Of a DNA stretch of 38,221 bases, positions 9,475-17,824 are shown in pieces. The notes beneath the pieces are model-generated. The model saw only the letters and a program-made list of their open reading frames with translations, ran no database searches and was not told where the DNA came from. The stretch's first letter is position 1; each line of letters opens with the position of its first letter. This DNA is from Bacteroidota bacterium (GTDB lineage: Bacteria; Bacteroidota; Bacteroidia; Flavobacteriales_F; PHOS-HE28). Where the stretch lies: NCBI GenBank assembly GCA_018266685.1, contig JAFDZY010000146.1, forward strand, positions 1 to 38,221. Direction: 5' to 3'. Made by a program: the position numbers and the translations under genes.

Positions 9475-9503
9475 GATGAAAAAAGGGGTCTTGAAAAGGG
9501 CTG

Positions 9504-9511
9504 CAAAGGTA
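9504..9511 (-). promoter_or_regulatory. Promoter -7 element (TACCTTTG) of the ALDH gene
   Basis: The minus strand reads TACCTTTG, an exact TAnnTTTG match, 29 nt before the ATG at 9474. This would give a leader of roughly 20 nt. No clear -33 TTG was found at the usual distance. Confidence 0.55.
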
Positions 9512-9599
9512 CGGCGCTTTGCGGCGGAGGGATGCTTCGCGCAGGTAGGTCCGGACGGGAATCAAACAAGCGGAACAAGAGGTGGGTTCATCCTTTTTT

Positions 9600-9613
9600 G
9601 CCAGTTTACTGGC
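9600..9613. repeat. Small inverted repeat GCCAGT-tt-ACTGGC
   Basis: A 6 bp inverted repeat with a 2 bp centre lies in the gap between the methyltransferase and ALDH genes, about 90 bp upstream of the ALDH -7 element. It could be an operator. It is not arranged as a terminator for the minus strand, because the T-run lies on the wrong side. Confidence 0.3.
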
Positions 9614-9754
9614 GAAAGAATGTAACATACTAATGTTCAATGAGTTATAAAACTCCCATAAATTGATTCTGGCGAAGGTTCGGTGATCTCGGAATGGCGA
9701 GGGTCCAATCTGAATGCCGAGTGCCGGAAATCGCCCGTTTTGGGCCTTCCCGGC

Positions 9755-10642
9755 CTAGGATGGCTTTTTTGCCAAATTCAAGGAGCTGGAAGTTGGTCCC
9801 CCGGTAAACAAAGCCACGGCATTGGACCACAAGCCCAGGACCGTGCCTTTGATGAAGGAGGAGAGGGTGCCGGCTCCGTTATATTGTTCGCTTAGCATGG
9901 AAACGTATGGAGCGTCGAACCACATGTTGTGCACTGGGAGCGGTTCGAAGCCGATTTCCTTGAACATGCGGACGATGTCATTTTGCCGGAAATGGGAAAG
10001 ATGCCGCGGAACGTCCCATGCGGCCCAGGTGGAGCCATAATGGCGGCAGTCCCAGGATTCATTGTCCGGCACCGCTACGACCAACAAGCCCCCCGGCGAT
10101 AGCCTTGCATAAATCTCCCGCAAGGCCTCCATGGGATCAGGAACATGCTCCAAGACATGCCAAAGTGTAATAACATCGAAAGCCGGAGTTATGGGAATTG
10201 CCGCCAACTCCGGTTGTACTTTAACACCCTTAGCCTGGGCGAAGCCTCTTGCCGCAGAACTTACCTCCACACCTTGCACCTGAAAGTGCTGGGTTTGCAT
10301 GTAGGCCAGGAAGTCACCTGTTCCACAACCCACGTCCAACAAGCGGCCGCTGGAATGATAGCGTGCTATAAGCGCATGCTTGTTTTTAATGGCCCTTTTG
10401 CGGACATAGTGATAGACCCGATCCTTGAATCCGGATGCCTGTCCGGCGTGTGAAATGTAACTGGCCGACAGGTAGTACTTGCCGATGGAGCTTTGGTCAG
10501 GTCGCGGAGAGGTAAAGCGGAATCCGCATGCTTGGCAACGTTGGACCGTAAAGCGTTCATGGCTTACGGTGTAGTCTTCTGCGGTGAACGACAACTCAAG
10601 CTGGCGTGCTTGGCAGATGGGGCATTGCTGGATGTGTTCCAT
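9755..10642 (-). CDS. Zinc-ribbon class I SAM-dependent methyltransferase
   Basis: This 295-residue protein starts with a zinc-ribbon-like pair (CPIC at residues 7-10 and CQAC about 26 residues later, followed by GFRFTSPRP). A Methyltransf_23-type Rossmann domain follows. LLDVGCGTGDF is the SAM-binding glycine-rich motif, VEVSSAA is motif II-like, and FDVITLWHVLEHVPDP and LSPGGLLVVAVPD are the downstream motifs. I take the ATG at 10642 rather than the in-frame GTG at 10654 because the GTG lies inside the parS-like site. It follows mnmG on the same strand with only about 30 bp between them, so it is probably co-transcribed. The substrate is unknown; such proteins modify sugars, lipids or small molecules. 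Confidence 0.88.
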   Translation of the reverse strand: MEHIQQCPICQARQLELSFTAEDYTVSHERFTVQRCQACGFRFTSPRPDQSSIGKYYLSASYISHAGQASGFKDRVYHYVRKRAIKNKHALIARYHSSGRLLDVGCGTGDFLAYMQTQHFQVQGVEVSSAARGFAQAKGVKVQPELAAIPITPAFDVITLWHVLEHVPDPMEALREIYARLSPGGLLVVAVPDNESWDCRHYGSTWAAWDVPRHLSHFRQNDIVRMFKEIGFEPLPVHNMWFDAPYVSMLSEQYNGAGTLSSFIKGTVLGLWSNAVALFTGGPTSSSLNLAKKPS

Positions 10643-10646
10643 GGGG

Positions 10647-10662
10647 TGTTCCACGTGGAACG
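10647..10662. promoter_or_regulatory. parS-like ParB site 1 (TGTTCCACGTGGAACG)
   Basis: The palindromic 16-mer is centred on CACGTG. It differs from the perfect palindrome TGTTCCACGTGGAACA only in its last base and agrees with the widely conserved bacterial parS pattern TGTTNCACGTGAAACA in the core positions. It lies between mnmG and the methyltransferase gene. Confidence 0.75.
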
Positions 10663-10672
10663 ATCAAATGGG

Positions 10673-12559
10673 TTAACGGCCCAAATAAATCAACAAAACG
10701 CTAATGTCGGCCGGGGAAATTCCGCTGATGCGGGAAGCTTGTCCGATGGTTTGTGGTTGGACATTGCTGAGCTTTTGGCGCGCTTCGATGGAAAGGGAGT
10801 TCAGCTGCGCGTAAGGCATTTCAGCCGGTAATGGCACGTGCTCCAAACGTACAAGTCGTTCTGCCAAGTCGCGTTCCTTTTGGATATATCCCTGGTATTT
10901 CATCTGGATTTCCACCTGCTCGGCAACCTCCTCTCGGAGGGCCCCGAATCCATGTGCCAGATCGGTAATCTGAGGTGCTATGGCCTCAATGTCCACGTAG
11001 CCAAGCTGGGGTCGTAGGAGCAGGCTGTTCAGTTTTACTTTCTGTTTGATGGCTTCTGTTCCACGTGGAACGATCTGCGGGTTGGCTATTTCAGGGGATA
11101 CGCTTTCTGAACACAGCGCCAGTGATAGATCTTTGGTGTACTTGGATTTTTGCTCCACCCGCAGCATTCGGGCATTGCTGGCCAACCCTATTTGGTGCGA
11201 GAGTGGAGTTAACCTTTGGTCTGCATTGTCCTGGCGCAAAAGAATGCGGAATTCTGCCCTGCTGGTGAACATGCGGTAGGGTTCATCGGTCCCTTTGGTG
11301 ATCAGGTCATCCACCAAAACTCCGATGTAAGCTTGGTCCCGGCCAAGCGTAAAGGGCTCTTTCTCCTTGATTCTCAAATGTGCATTGATACCGGCCATCA
11401 GGCCTTGGCAGGCCGCTTCTTCGTAACCTGTGGTGCCATTGATCTGACCTGCGAAATAGAGTCCTTCAACCAATTTGGTCTCCAGTGTGTGCGTCACTTG
11501 GGTAGGAGGGAAGTAATCGTATTCCACGGCATAGCCAGGGCGAAAAATCCGGGCGTTTGCGAACCCCGGTAACTTTTGGAGGGCGGCCGTTTGCACCTCT
11601 TCGGGCAAACTTGTGCTGAACCCGTTGATGTAGGTTTCCACGGTGTTCCACCCTTCCGGTTCCACGAAGATCTGGTGGCTTTCCTTATCAGAGAACCTGT
11701 TGATCTTATCCTCTATGCTGGGGCAGTATCGCGGTCCTTGGCCCTGGATCCTACCATTGAACATGGGGCTGCGGTCAAAGCCGCTGCGGAGGATGTCATG
11801 AACTTCGGAATTGGTGTGGGTGATCCAACAGCTTAGTTGCCTCTTTGGCAGGGTAGTTTCCTCGGAGAAGCTGAATTTTCCGGGCTGTTCATCACCCTTT
11901 TGTTCCTCAAGAACGCTGTAGTCGATTGAACGGCCATCTACGCGCGGTGGAGTGCCGGTCTTCATTCTTCCGGAAACAAAACCCAGTTCAGCGAGCTGTT
12001 CGGTAATGCCGTGAGCGGCCTTTTCACCGGCCCGGCCACCGCCAAACTGCTTTTCGCCAATGTGCATCACGGCACTTAGAAAGGTGCCATTTGTAAGTAC
12101 CACTGCCTTGCAACCCACATGCGTTCCAAGGCCGGTTTTCACTCCGGTGATGCGCGTTTTTCCGGATGGGTCCTTGTCCACCAGCACACCTGTCACGGTG
12201 TCTTGGCGAAAGTGTACTTGGGGGATGGATTCCAGTTTTTCCCGCCAGATGTGGGCAAACAATTGCCGATCATTCTGGCTCCTGGGGCTCCACATGGCCG
12301 GCCCCTTGCTTTTGTTAAGCATCCGGAATTGCACGGTGCTTAGATCGCTCACTATGCCGGAGAAGCCTCCCAGGGCATCAATCTCACGCACTATCTGTCC
12401 CTTGCCCACCCCACCCATGGCAGGGTTACAGCTCATTTGGGCGATCACCCCCATGTTCATGGTGACCAGGAGCACGGAACTTCCCATGTTGGCCGCCGCC
12501 GCTGCAGCTTCACAGCCAGCATGGCCCGCACCAACCACAACAACGTCGAACTGCTCCAT
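10673..12559 (-). CDS. mnmG: tRNA uridine-5-carboxymethylaminomethyl(34) synthesis enzyme MnmG
   Basis: The 628-residue product is a full-length MnmG (GidA). With MnmE it installs the cmnm5 group on the wobble uridine of several tRNAs, using FAD, glycine and methylene-tetrahydrofolate. The N-terminal FAD-binding motif VVVGAGHAGCEAAAAAANMG, the segment SCNPAMGGVGKGQIVREIDALGG, GTPPRVDGRSIDYS and the C-terminal family signatures FAGQINGTTGYEEAACQGL and TSRAEFRILLRQDNAD are all present. The C-terminal helical region that contacts MnmE is complete. The gene contains one parS-like site internally (it encodes the residues VPRGT) and another 9 bp before its ATG. In Bacteroidota mnmG is often found directly behind ybeY; here it is separated from it. 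Confidence 0.97.
   Translation of the reverse strand: MEQFDVVVVGAGHAGCEAAAAAANMGSSVLLVTMNMGVIAQMSCNPAMGGVGKGQIVREIDALGGFSGIVSDLSTVQFRMLNKSKGPAMWSPRSQNDRQLFAHIWREKLESIPQVHFRQDTVTGVLVDKDPSGKTRITGVKTGLGTHVGCKAVVLTNGTFLSAVMHIGEKQFGGGRAGEKAAHGITEQLAELGFVSGRMKTGTPPRVDGRSIDYSVLEEQKGDEQPGKFSFSEETTLPKRQLSCWITHTNSEVHDILRSGFDRSPMFNGRIQGQGPRYCPSIEDKINRFSDKESHQIFVEPEGWNTVETYINGFSTSLPEEVQTAALQKLPGFANARIFRPGYAVEYDYFPPTQVTHTLETKLVEGLYFAGQINGTTGYEEAACQGLMAGINAHLRIKEKEPFTLGRDQAYIGVLVDDLITKGTDEPYRMFTSRAEFRILLRQDNADQRLTPLSHQIGLASNARMLRVEQKSKYTKDLSLALCSESVSPEIANPQIVPRGTEAIKQKVKLNSLLLRPQLGYVDIEAIAPQITDLAHGFGALREEVAEQVEIQMKYQGYIQKERDLAERLVRLEHVPLPAEMPYAQLNSLSIEARQKLSNVQPQTIGQASRISGISPADISVLLIYLGR
11057..11072. promoter_or_regulatory. 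parS-like ParB site 2 inside mnmG (TGTTCCACGTGGAACG)
   Basis: The same 16 bases as site 1 lie within the mnmG coding sequence, where the minus strand encodes VPRGT. An identical 16-mer recurring twice 410 bp apart, once inside a coding region, is very unlikely by chance. Confidence 0.75.
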
Positions 12560-12567
12560 TTTACGCC

Positions 12568-12583
12568 TGTTTCACGTGGAACA
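12568..12583. promoter_or_regulatory. parS-like ParB site 3 upstream of mnmG (TGTTTCACGTGGAACA)
   Basis: TGTTTCACGTGGAACA matches both ends of the parS consensus and has one asymmetric pair (T/G) flanking CACGTG. It lies 9 bp upstream of the mnmG start codon, in its probable leader or promoter, so bound ParB could also affect mnmG expression. Confidence 0.8.
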
Positions 12584-13113
12584 TCCAGTTAAGTGACTGT
12601 ATTGCAGTTTGTTGATGTGGTCTGTGGTGCGATGTTAGCCTTGCCTGCAATTGCCCCGGTGCAGGTGAACATGGTGCTATGCGCCTTCGGCCAAACCAAG
12701 CTTGCAAAACTAAGCCGATCGGGAGCGGTCCGGGCATTGGGTAATGGGCGATGCCTCCTTACCCTCGATAACAGTGGTGTTTCCTGGGTTCGACTACGTG
12801 AATAATTCCTCGGAACCCGGCATTGTGCGGTCCAGGATGCTGTGGGCTTGCCGAGGAGTCCGGCAGCCCTGAACTACTGCTTCTTTCCTTTCGGTCCGGG
12901 GGGGGTGCCTCGCATTGCGCCCTCCGGAACAAGGACAGGTTAGTCGCGGGCTATGGGAACAACTTCCACGGTTTCGGGGCGGGTACGCCACGTTGATGGA
13001 GGCCCATGCACGGAAAGTTGGCGCAGGTCCGTTATTTGCATGCCCAAAGCCAACGGGTCCGGCATCACAATGCTTGACCTGTAAGTGCGATGTTGAACTT
13101 GTTCGTGGATGTG
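12584..13113. other. Gene-free stretch between mnmG and the receiver gene
   Basis: About 530 bp carry no recognisable gene. The longest open frames (for example a GTG-initiated 70-codon frame at 12593-12805) show no family resemblance. An 8 bp inverted repeat, CTGGGTTC (12784-12791) and GAACCCGG (12813-12820), has a 21 nt loop and no T-run. No tRNA or tmRNA fold was recognised. Confidence 0.5.
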
Positions 13114-13473
13114 ATGAAGATGAACGTGCTTCTGATCGATGACGAAACGGAGATTTGCTTCCTCTTGAAGAACATGTTGCGCAGGGAAGGTATAGGCTGC
13201 GATGTTGCCTTTTCCATGGCCGAGGGACGTGAGCAACTGCTTTCAGGGCACTATGCCGCGGTGTTTTTGGACATACACCTGCCGGACGGATTGGGTTACC
13301 AAATGATCCCAGAGATCAGGAACCGGCAGCCGGACGTGCAGGTCATTGCGATCAGTGCGGTGGACAACGAGGCGGAAAATGCGAATAAGCAAGGTGCGGA
13401 TTTATTTATTGCCAAGCCCTTCGACAAGGGCAGTATCTTAGGCGGCCTGCGTTCCTTGGGCCTTACAGCCTGA
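13114..13473 (+). CDS. Single-domain response regulator (receiver only)
   Basis: This CheY-like receiver of about 119 residues has no output domain. The acidic pair is in LLIDDET (Asp9-Asp10), the phospho-acceptor is Asp53 in FLDIHLPDG, the switch Ser81 is in AISAV and the conserved Lys101 is in AKPF. The ATG at 13114 was preferred over the upstream frame opening at 13090 because family members start directly at the first beta strand. It is followed after 22 bp by the NtrC-type regulator and then a histidine kinase on the same strand, so it probably acts in the same phosphorelay, for example as a phosphate carrier or a protein-protein output. Confidence 0.9.
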   Translation: MKMNVLLIDDETEICFLLKNMLRREGIGCDVAFSMAEGREQLLSGHYAAVFLDIHLPDGLGYQMIPEIRNRQPDVQVIAISAVDNEAENANKQGADLFIAKPFDKGSILGGLRSLGLTA

Positions 13474-13495
13474 GCCACTCCCGCAACCGCCGTTC

Positions 13496-14875
13496 ATGAA
13501 CCGATCCCGATTGCTTGTCGTAGACGATGATGCCGACATCTGCATGTTGCTGCAGCGCTTTTTAATGAAGCAGGGATATGAGGTGGAGGTGGCCCAGCGG
13601 GGAAGTGTTGCCAAGGAATTCATGAAGCAGGGCCGTTTCGACCTGGTGCTCTGCGACCATCGGTTGCCGGACACGGACAGTGTGGAAATGCTCCAGTACA
13701 TCAAGGGGGTATCGCGGGATACCCAAGTGATCATCATTACCGGCTATTCCGATGTGCGCACCGCCGTGGAACTGATGCGCAAGGGTGCGTTCGACTATGT
13801 GGGCAAGCCCCTTTACCCGGACGAGATCCTGATGCGGATCAAGGAGGCGTTGGCCCAGGTGTCCGCCAAGGAAGAAGCAGTGAAGTCCAAGCCGGTGGCC
13901 GCAAAGGGGGTCAAGGATTATGTGCAGGGCACCGGCCCGCACGCCAAGGGATTGACGGGGCACATCGCATTGGTGGCACCTACGGACATGACCGTGCTGA
14001 TCACCGGCGATACCGGAACAGGAAAGGAATTTGTGGCGCGCGAGATCCACAGCCTGAGCAAGCGGGCCGGGAAGGTTTTTGTTGCGGTGGATTGCGGGGC
14101 ACTGCCCAAGGACCTGGCCGGGAGCGAACTCTTTGGCCATGTGAAAGGCTCATTTACGGGGGCGGTGGCGGACAAGCGGGGAAGCTTTGAACAAGCGAAC
14201 GGGGGCACGCTTTTCTTGGACGAGATCGGCAATCTGACCTATGAAAACCAAGTGAAGTTGCTGCGGGTGCTGCAGGAAAGGCGCATCAAACGGGTGGGGG
14301 ATGAGAAGGACATTGTTGTTGATGTCCGCGTGCTGGCGGCCACGAACGAAGACCTCCACACCGCCGTGGCGGAAGGCCGTTTCCGCGAGGACTTGTTGCA
14401 CCGCATCAATGAGTTCACCCTGGACCTTCTGCCCTTGCGGGAGCGGAAGGAGGACATCTTGGTCTTTGCGCGGCACTTCCTTCAAAAGGCCAATGAACAA
14501 CTTGGGAAAGCGGTGGAGGGTTTCAGCGATGCGGCGGAGGCCAGGCTGTTGGCCCATTCCTGGCCGGGCAATCTGCGGGAACTGGGCAACGTGGTAAAGC
14601 GCGCGGTGTTGTTGAGCACGGGGCCCGTGATCCAACTGGAGGCCCTGCCCGCAGAGGTGATCAGCGGGGCGGCGGCCCCCCGCAGCCAGGAACGCGAAGT
14701 CCTGGGTGACCTGTCGGCGGAGGGGTTGAAGGGGGTTTCGCATACGGCCGAAAAGCAGGCCATCCTGAAGGCATTGGAGCGCAACGGCTTCAACAAATCG
14801 CGCACGGCGGAAATGCTGAACATCGACCGGAAGACACTTTACAACAAACTGAAATCCTTCGGCATTGAGATCTGA
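13496..14875 (+). CDS. NtrC-family sigma-54-dependent response regulator
   Basis: The 459-residue protein has the full NtrC layout. The receiver (residues 1-120) has Asp54 in LCDHRLPDT, Thr in IITGYSD and Lys in GKPLYPDE. The AAA+ domain (about 150-380) has a Walker A GDTGTGKEFVAREIH, the sigma-54 contact loop GSFTGA (usually GAFTGA), Walker B GGTLFLDEIGNL and the arginine-finger region FREDLLHRINEF. The C-terminal Fis-type helix-turn-helix is AILKALERNGFNKSRTAEML ... RKTLYNKLKSFGI. It should activate sigma-54 promoters when phosphorylated, presumably by the CHASE3 kinase encoded next. The Ser in the contact loop is a conservative variant; whether activity is altered cannot be told from sequence. 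Confidence 0.95.
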   Translation: MNRSRLLVVDDDADICMLLQRFLMKQGYEVEVAQRGSVAKEFMKQGRFDLVLCDHRLPDTDSVEMLQYIKGVSRDTQVIIITGYSDVRTAVELMRKGAFDYVGKPLYPDEILMRIKEALAQVSAKEEAVKSKPVAAKGVKDYVQGTGPHAKGLTGHIALVAPTDMTVLITGDTGTGKEFVAREIHSLSKRAGKVFVAVDCGALPKDLAGSELFGHVKGSFTGAVADKRGSFEQANGGTLFLDEIGNLTYENQVKLLRVLQERRIKRVGDEKDIVVDVRVLAATNEDLHTAVAEGRFREDLLHRINEFTLDLLPLRERKEDILVFARHFLQKANEQLGKAVEGFSDAAEARLLAHSWPGNLRELGNVVKRAVLLSTGPVIQLEALPAEVISGAAAPRSQEREVLGDLSAEGLKGVSHTAEKQAILKALERNGFNKSRTAEMLNIDRKTLYNKLKSFGIEI

Positions 14876-14959
14876 GCGCGGAAGATCGCGGCCAGCCGCA
14901 TTTTCCGGCCGCAGATCACCCAATTGAACGGGCCCTGGCCCGGACAACCGAAACCGGCC

Positions 14960-16735
14960 ATGTTCCGCATAGGCAATCCGGCCAACACCAACCAGCGGGA
15001 AAGACGGCTGCTTCGGCTGCTGTACGCAGGCACCATTGCATTGCTGGCCGTATTGCTATTCGCCACGGTGCGCACGTTTGACAAATACTCCTCGGCAACC
15101 AAGAGCGTACGGGACAGCAATTCCGTGCTCCAAGAGCTGGCATCCATGGTATCCGGTCTCAAGGGTGCGCAAACCGGGTCGTGGGGCTACATCCTTACGC
15201 ATGACACCAGTTTCATGCTTCCGTTCACGCTGGCCCAGCCTGCGGTGGAGCGGAGCATCCGCCGGTTGGACTCCCTCTCCCGGGCGGGAGCTACGAACTT
15301 GGACATGGGCACGATCCAAGGCTTGTCCCGCCAGATGCTCAAAGAAACCCAGGAACAATTTCTCTCCGAGCGCAGCACGGACCCCGGGGTGCAGGGCGCG
15401 GAGCGGGCCCAGTTGGAAAAATCGCGCGACCTGATGGAGCGCATTCGCGCCGAGCAGTTGCGCCTGGCCACGGAATTGGAACGCGTGCGGGACGCAAACC
15501 TGAGCCAAGAGCGCAGCCTCAAACCGGATACGCCCTTGATGCTGCTGGTGTATGCGGTATTGGCCATATTGGCCACCAGCTTGCTGTTCTGGAGGTTGTT
15601 CCGCGCCTTGGCCAAGGCCGAGCGTGCCGAAGTGGAGATCCTGCGCAAGGTGGACGAGCTGAACAAGGAGGTCCGAACGCGCGAGTTTGCCGAGCGGTCG
15701 CTGAAGCGCGTGCTGGACACCTCGCCGAACGCCATCATGGCCTTCCGCAGCATACGGGACAAGCTTGGCCGCATCACGGACTTTGAATGGGTATTGGCAA
15801 ACACGGAGTGCCAACGCATGTATGGAACGGGTGAAGAACCATTGATCGGCAACCGGCTCTTGGACAAGCTGCCTTGGGCGGTGCAGAACCAATGGTTCGG
15901 GGCGTTTGTGAACGTAGTGGAAACGGGGGCCCCCTTCGAGGTGGACCAGGAATCGGAGCAGCGGCCCGGAGAGTGGACCCGCGTGCACGCCGTGCGCTTG
16001 TTGGACGGCCTTGTGGCCACGGTTTCCGACATTTCGGAAACACGCCGTGCACAAGAGCTATTGGCGGAGGAAGACCGCTTGGCCATCACCGGGGGCATTG
16101 CGCGCACCATTGCCCACGAGGTGCGCAACCCGCTCACCAACCTGCACATGGCCCTGGAGCAGCTTTTGGACGAGCTGGAACCCGCCGTCCGGGAGGACCT
16201 CAAGCCGTTTTCAGACATCCTGAAGCGCAACATGCAGCGCATCAGCAAGCTGATCACCGACCTGTTGGAATCCTCCAAATCACGCGAGCTGGACCTGCAA
16301 CCTTGCGATGTGCGTACCTTGCTGGAAGCCGCCGTGGCATCGGTGCGCGACCGGCTGAACCTGCTGCACATGCAGTCCGGCGTGGAAGTGGTGGAGGGGG
16401 TTCCCCGCGTTGCCGCAGACCCGGACATGTTCGGCGTGGCCCTCACCAATTTGTGCATCAATGCCATTGAGGCCATGGAAGAGGGGAGGGGGATGCTGTT
16501 GCTGCAGGCCGACGTGCACCAGGGGCACGCGCGCATTCGCATCACGGACAATGGCAAGGGCATCGCCGAGGCCAACATCCAGCGGCTGTTCCAAGCGTTT
16601 TATTCGGGCCGCAGCGGCGGCATGGGGCTGGGACTTACCTCGGCGCGGAGCATCCTCAACGCCCACGGCGTGCACATTGATGTAATCAGCACGGTGGGCA
16701 CCGGAACCACCTTCACGCTCACCCTCCCGGATTGA
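14960..16735 (+). CDS. CHASE3 domain sensor histidine kinase
   Basis: The 591-residue kinase has a first membrane helix (LLYAGTIALLAVLLFATV, about residues 20-38), a periplasmic helical CHASE3-type region (about 40-195) and a second helix (LMLLVYAVLAILATSLLFW). A coiled coil and a PAS domain (about 250-365) follow, then HisKA with His386 in TIAHEVRNPLTN and HATPase_c. ATP-site motifs are NLCINAIEAM (N box), TDNGKGIAE (G1) and GGMGLGLTSARSI (G2). The start was placed at the ATG at 14960; an upstream in-frame ATG at 14924 would add 12 residues. It lies 84 bp after the NtrC gene and probably phosphorylates that regulator and/or the single-domain receiver. The stimulus is unknown. Confidence 0.92.
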   Translation: MFRIGNPANTNQRERRLLRLLYAGTIALLAVLLFATVRTFDKYSSATKSVRDSNSVLQELASMVSGLKGAQTGSWGYILTHDTSFMLPFTLAQPAVERSIRRLDSLSRAGATNLDMGTIQGLSRQMLKETQEQFLSERSTDPGVQGAERAQLEKSRDLMERIRAEQLRLATELERVRDANLSQERSLKPDTPLMLLVYAVLAILATSLLFWRLFRALAKAERAEVEILRKVDELNKEVRTREFAERSLKRVLDTSPNAIMAFRSIRDKLGRITDFEWVLANTECQRMYGTGEEPLIGNRLLDKLPWAVQNQWFGAFVNVVETGAPFEVDQESEQRPGEWTRVHAVRLLDGLVATVSDISETRRAQELLAEEDRLAITGGIARTIAHEVRNPLTNLHMALEQLLDELEPAVREDLKPFSDILKRNMQRISKLITDLLESSKSRELDLQPCDVRTLLEAAVASVRDRLNLLHMQSGVEVVEGVPRVAADPDMFGVALTNLCINAIEAMEEGRGMLLLQADVHQGHARIRITDNGKGIAEANIQRLFQAFYSGRSGGMGLGLTSARSILNAHGVHIDVISTVGTGTTFTLTLPD

Positions 16736-16736
16736 T

Positions 16737-16752
16737 TTTTTCACGTGGAATT
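16737..16752. promoter_or_regulatory. Degenerate parS-like sequence
   Basis: TTTTTCACGTGGAATT shares 13 of 16 bases with site 3 (12568-12583). It overlaps the end of the CHASE3 kinase gene, in a short AT-rich patch. It may be a weak ParB site or a decayed copy. Confidence 0.3.
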
Positions 16753-16858
16753 TGGCGCGGGGCCGGTGATCGGCGCATCTTCGCATGGGCTGTGCCGGGC
16801 GCCATGAACAACCCGGGCCAGCATCCTGCGTAGAACGCCACCAATTTTTCCCGGACAC

Positions 16859-17719
16859 ATGGAGATCAAGCGCGCTTCCGTAAAGGACCTTACCTACAAG
16901 CAGTTCATCGATGAGCATTGGATCCCCGGCATTCCGCTCGTGTTCACCGATGCCAGCAAAGTATGGAAGGCCAACGGCACCTTCACCCCGGACTGGTTCC
17001 GCGCCAATTACGGCAACCGCCACACGGAGGTGGACGGCCAGGGCTATACCATGAACGAGATCATGGACCTGGTGGAAGGCAAGGACATCTCGCGCGCGGT
17101 GCCCTATCCGTGCAAGTACCACGTGGAAACGCAGTTGCCGGAAATATTGCCCCTGCTGAAGCCGCTGGGCCTGAACTATGCCACGCCCAACTGGATGGAA
17201 AGCAGCTGGTTCTCGCGCGGACAATGGGGCGGTGCCATTGAATTGTTCATCGGCGGGCCGGGAGGTCAATTCCCGTACATCCACCTGGACTACTACCACC
17301 TTAGCGCGTGGATCAACCAGCTCTATGGCAAGAAGCAGTTCACCGTGTGGCCGCGCGGGCAGGAGAAATACCTCTATCCAGACCCCTCGGACCCGTGGAA
17401 ATCCCTGGTGACAAACCACGAGAACCCGGATTACGGGAAATTCCCGCTGTACCGCAACGCCACGCCCATCACCTTCACCGTGGGCGCGGGCGAAACGCTC
17501 TTCATTCCCTTCGGCATCTGGCACACGGCCAAATCCCTGGAGCCCACCATTTCCATTGCCTTCGACCTGCTGAACAGCCACAATTTCCCGCTCTTCCTGA
17601 AGGATGTGTGGTGGTTCCGGCGCAACAACAAGGCAAAGGCCCTGGCCCACTCCGGCTATGCCATGCTGGCCGGGACCGCCTGCAAATTGGGTGACCTGGT
17701 GGGTGTGAGGCGCGGATAG
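16859..17719 (+). CDS. Cupin_8 / JmjC-like putative Fe(II)/2-oxoglutarate oxygenase
   Basis: The 286-residue protein resembles the cupin_8 branch of JmjC-fold oxygenases. Supporting segments are the N-terminal FIDEHWIPGIPLVFTDASKVW, the metal-binding HxD in PYIHLDYYHLSAWINQLYG, the FTVWPRGQEKYLYPDPSDPW segment (wP-x-D-x-Y-LYP type) and the distal His in PFGIWHTAKSLEPTISIAFDLLN. Members of the family hydroxylate proteins or small molecules, but no substrate can be assigned. It stands alone on the plus strand between the two-component block and the DUF4175 operon. The ATG at 16859 fits the family start. Confidence 0.85.
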   Translation: MEIKRASVKDLTYKQFIDEHWIPGIPLVFTDASKVWKANGTFTPDWFRANYGNRHTEVDGQGYTMNEIMDLVEGKDISRAVPYPCKYHVETQLPEILPLLKPLGLNYATPNWMESSWFSRGQWGGAIELFIGGPGGQFPYIHLDYYHLSAWINQLYGKKQFTVWPRGQEKYLYPDPSDPWKSLVTNHENPDYGKFPLYRNATPITFTVGAGETLFIPFGIWHTAKSLEPTISIAFDLLNSHNFPLFLKDVWWFRRNNKAKALAHSGYAMLAGTACKLGDLVGVRRG

Positions 17720-17824
17720 AGGGGCCTGCCTGCCCGGTGCCGGGGAGGTTCCGATCAACACTGTGCCTAACTTTCGGGGCAATTCCCCCGTGCCGCAGTC
17801 GTTTGGGCTGTGCAGAACCTACTC

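Noticed and set aside
12593..12805. GTG-initiated 70-codon open frame between mnmG and the receiver gene
   Set aside because: No recognisable domain, no promoter box, and it overlaps the probable divergent mnmG leader. Treated as a chance open frame.
12784..12820. tRNA-like T-arm (GGGTTCGA) in the gap after mnmG
   Set aside because: No acceptor stem, anticodon arm or CCA end could be fitted around it; only a simple 8 bp inverted repeat remains.
17116..17131. ACCACGTGGAAAC in the cupin gene as a parS site
   Set aside because: About 12 of 16 bases agree, and it lies in conserved coding sequence (KYHVET), so coincidence is likely.
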